NCBI GenBank assembly: GCA_947629295.1
Contig: CANRDH010000083.1
Span: 1 to 6,859, forward strand
Reading direction: 5' to 3'
Length of the DNA: 6,859 nucleotides
Source: an uncultured Clostridia bacterium
GTDB lineage: Bacteria > Bacillota > Clostridia > Oscillospirales > Acutalibacteraceae
A program made the translations under genes and the position numbers. Each line of letters opens with the position of its first letter. The stretch's first letter is position 1. The notes under the pieces are model-generated. The model was not told the origin of the DNA, did not search any database, and was given only the letters and a program-made list of their open reading frames with translations. Of the stretch, positions 4,651 to 6,859 are shown piece by piece.

Positions 4651-6859
4651 TTAGAAGGTAAAGCTTCTTCTTACATTTATCCCACTCGCTCCTATAGGCA
4701 ATGTATTGACTGTTCTGTTGTCGATGTCAACCATAACAACCTCCGCTTTGTTCGCGAGATTATCAAAGGTGATATGATTCATACCGTTGACCTCCGCAAA
4801 TCGTTGTTCGTGCTGATGACCATAAAAAAAGCCTATGAAAACACCGCCGCTTTGAATGAATCGCGATACGGCTTCTATACATTTTTCCGAATTTTTCGGA
4901 ACATTGCTTCCTATTTCACTTATCAACGGAGAATGTCCCATTATCATAACGGCTTTTGTTGTATCAAGAGCTTTTTCCCTCAGCCATTTAAGCTGTTCGT
5001 CTCCAATAGAAAAAACACCTGTATTCGCTCCGTCCTGGGTGTTTATAACTATTACCCTTATTTCATCAAAGTCTATGTAATAGTAGAATACCTTACCTCC
5101 GAAAACAAATCTGTCCGATGTATTTCTTATTGGTTTCATAAGTCTGGCATATAATTCTTCATTCGTCATTATCTCACCGCCGCTTACCTCCGATTGAATG
5201 TTACTATCATGATTTCCTAAGGCAATCAGAACGGGACACGGAGCATTCTGAACATAACGTCTTACTATTTCTGTCATATCACTGCGCATATCATTTGTGG
5301 AATCAGTTGCATAACCTTCTATTATATCACCGAGATTGGCATAAAAATCAAGTCCTGCCCTCTGTGCGAATAATTTTAAATTATTCGCCGCGTTTCCGTC
5401 CGACCAGTTATGTCCGCTCGAATTGTCAAAATCAATATGTGTGTCAGTCTGTATTGCAAACGTGAAGGCTGTGCCTTGTGCCTTTTGCACTTCCTGCACA
5501 TTTCTTTCCCATTGAAGACTTAAAATATTTTCCTCTATATTACTGCCCTGTACCAAGTCTTCAATGTTTTCTATGCTTTTATTTATGTCCACACCGTTTA
5601 TAGTATATGTGCAGCCTATATCCCCCTGACCGACTTTGTTGATATATCCGATACAACGGTATGTTTCGGGTATCGGCTCTGTGTAACCGAACATTTTCAA
5701 TTCATGGGTGCTTTTATCAAAAGCAAGAACACTGACAGTTTGCCCGTAATAATTATTGAAATCGACAATGCTGTCCTCAGTTGTCCAATAATATACGTTG
5801 CTGATATAGTCCGCAAGCAGAGTTCCCTTTTTTACTGTAAGCTGTCGGCTTTCGGTATTAAAATCGGGATAATCACTATTGGCAATAACCATTTTTCCGG
5901 TAAACCTGTTCAGTTTCAATATCTGATTTCTTACAGCCTCGCCTGCTGTTGAATATCTCTTCCCTTCCGCACCTGTGCGTATGTCCGTTAACTCGTCATT
6001 GCTTTGTGATATGTAAGCCTCTGCTGAGTTCAAACGATTTGTATGTTCATTGACTAATTGGTTTATATCCACATTATTTACAGTATAGGGACACCCGATA
6101 TCACCCTGACCCATTCTGTTTATGTATCCGGTGCAGCGGTACGTATCGGGTATTGGCTCGGTATATCCGAACATTTTCAACTCATGAGTATTTTTATCAA
6201 AGGCGAGAATACTTACAGTTTCACCATAGTAACTATTGAAATCAACAACCGTATCTTCTGTTGTCCAATAATATATATGGCTGATTGAATCGGCGAGCAA
6301 TGTATCCTTCTGAATTGTAAGCTGTCGGCTTTCGGTATCGAAATTGGGATAGTTGTTACTTTTGCAAACAAGCTTTCCGGTCAGTCTGTTTAGTCTCAGT
6401 ATTTGTTCTCTTACCGCTTCACCTGCTGTTTGATAAATCTTACCGGTGGCGGAAAGCCTGATATCAACAAGCTCACTGTTACCCTCTGTTGATGAGGTGT
6501 TAGCTATAATATTGTCTATACGACCGTTTACTTTGTCAAGTCTCGCGTTGACAGACGAATTGACGCTATCAACGGCATTTTCAATTTTATCATTTACAGT
6601 TTCAAGTTCGCTGTAGATACGGCTGTTTATATTCCCCATTTCTGAATTTATGGAAGCTGTCGCTTCGTCCAATTTACGTTCTGTTTCTTCCACAGCATTT
6701 TCGATGTTTAAGGTAAGTCTTTCAACCTCACTTTGAATATTGTTATTTTCATCATTTATGTGCATATCGAGCTTTTGGTTTATATCCTCGATTTGCTTTT
6801 TATTCTGAGCATAAGCCATGCTTTCACTTTTAGGTATATCAATCATACCGTTAAGATCA
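4651..6859 (-). CDS. Modular phage-tail-like protein: coiled coil, duplicated module, C-terminal metallophosphoesterase (5' end open)
   Basis: Numbering is from the ATG at 6844-6846 (731 residues). Residues 15-115 are a hydrophilic heptad-like coiled coil, likely trimerising. Residues 125-262 and 285-422 are two copies of a module, each opening with ELxDIR and AGEAVR, as I recall from Firmicutes phage tail/baseplate proteins. Residues 456-715 form a calcineurin-like phosphoesterase with all its metal motifs: DTH (468-470), GD (506-507), GNHD (544-547), GH (637-638) and GHQH (676-679). It should be a two-metal phosphomonoesterase or phosphodiesterase of unknown substrate. No signal peptide, membrane span or LPXTG motif is visible. 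No ribosome site precedes the ATG in the 13 bases available, and the frame stays open to the edge (codons D-L-N-G before the Met), so the true start may lie outside. It could be a virion adhesin/depolymerase or a host surface protein acting on cell-wall polymers. The domain call is strong; the biological role is inference. Confidence 0.8.
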   Translation of the reverse strand, partial: DLNGMIDIPKSESMAYAQNKKQIEDINQKLDMHINDENNNIQSEVERLTLNIENAVEETERKLDEATASINSEMGNINSRIYSELETVNDKIENAVDSVNSSVNARLDKVNGRIDNIIANTSSTEGNSELVDIRLSATGKIYQTAGEAVREQILRLNRLTGKLVCKSNNYPNFDTESRQLTIQKDTLLADSISHIYYWTTEDTVVDFNSYYGETVSILAFDKNTHELKMFGYTEPIPDTYRCTGYINRMGQGDIGCPYTVNNVDINQLVNEHTNRLNSAEAYISQSNDELTDIRTGAEGKRYSTAGEAVRNQILKLNRFTGKMVIANSDYPDFNTESRQLTVKKGTLLADYISNVYYWTTEDSIVDFNNYYGQTVSVLAFDKSTHELKMFGYTEPIPETYRCIGYINKVGQGDIGCTYTINGVDINKSIENIEDLVQGSNIEENILSLQWERNVQEVQKAQGTAFTFAIQTDTHIDFDNSSGHNWSDGNAANNLKLFAQRAGLDFYANLGDIIEGYATDSTNDMRSDMTEIVRRYVQNAPCPVLIALGNHDSNIQSEVSGGEIMTNEELYARLMKPIRNTSDRFVFGGKVFYYYIDFDEIRVIVINTQDGANTGVFSIGDEQLKWLREKALDTTKAVMIMGHSPLISEIGSNVPKNSEKCIEAVSRFIQSGGVFIGFFYGHQHEQRFAEVNGMNHITFDNLANKAEVVMVDIDNRTVNTLPIGASGINVRRSFTF
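5581..5994 (-). repeat. Module copy 2 of an internal 160-residue duplication
   Basis: This encodes residues 285-422 of the minus-strand protein, in register with copy 1. The most divergent stretch is residues 321-330 (IANSDYPDFN against CKSNNYPNFD in copy 1), which may be a surface-exposed, specificity-setting loop. The paired cysteines are C398 and C412. A short linker (423-455) leads into the phosphoesterase domain. Confidence 0.85.
6061..6474 (-). repeat. Module copy 1 of an internal 160-residue duplication
   Basis: This encodes residues 125-262 of the minus-strand protein. It pairs with copy 2 at a constant offset of 160 residues (480 bases) with no insertion or deletion. By manual count 102 of 138 residues match. 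Shared blocks include AGEAVR, TESRQLT, YYWTTED, HELKMFGYTEPIP and GQGDIGC. Two cysteines, C238 and C252, recur in copy 2. Confidence 0.85.

Noticed and set aside
4774..5154. Plus-strand open frames (126 and 74 residues) opposite the phosphoesterase domain
   Set aside because: They are antisense to a well-conserved domain with all metal motifs, have no ribosome site that stands out, and show no recognisable family features.
5704..6288. Two similar plus-strand open frames (82 and 76 residues), which look like a repeated small gene pair
   Set aside because: Their similarity is only the shadow of the duplicated module encoded on the minus strand.

Overview
The window is a low-GC stretch that reads like the tail of an extracellular or capsular polysaccharide (EPS/CPS) locus of a Gram-positive, probably clostridial gut-type bacterium. 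The suggestion rests on the AT-rich codon use (many ATA, AGA, TAT and AAA codons), the tight gene packing with purine-rich Shine-Dalgarno sites, and the gene families present. The genus cannot be fixed from the sequence alone.

Positions 1-4580, plus strand, form one apparent operon. It begins with the 3' part of a GT-A type glycosyltransferase (cut by the window start). This overlaps by 11 bases a Wzy-like polysaccharide polymerase, followed by a CysE-like hexapeptide O-acetyltransferase, a Wzx-like flippase of the MOP superfamily, and a second hexapeptide acyltransferase. Together these would finish a lipid-linked repeat unit, decorate it with acyl groups, flip it across the membrane and polymerise it, the Wzx/Wzy route. 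The last gene is broken by a frameshift exactly at a run of eight G (4134-4141). It is therefore either a phase-variable gene in its OFF state, a slippage-decoded gene, a decaying gene or a sequencing error.

Positions 4581-4650 hold an imperfect 12-bp hairpin that could act as a terminator between convergent genes.

Positions 4651-6859, minus strand, encode a large modular protein that does not look like a polysaccharide biosynthesis enzyme. It has an N-terminal coiled coil and two copies of a module in exact 160-residue register, about 74 % identical. Each copy starts with a DIR...AGEAVR segment of the kind I associate with Firmicutes phage tail or baseplate proteins. A complete calcineurin-like metallophosphoesterase domain forms the C-terminus. 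The protein has no signal peptide, membrane segment or sortase motif in view. Its reading frame is still open at the right edge of the window.

No tRNA, rRNA, CRISPR array, insertion sequence or stretch over 300 bases without a gene was seen.
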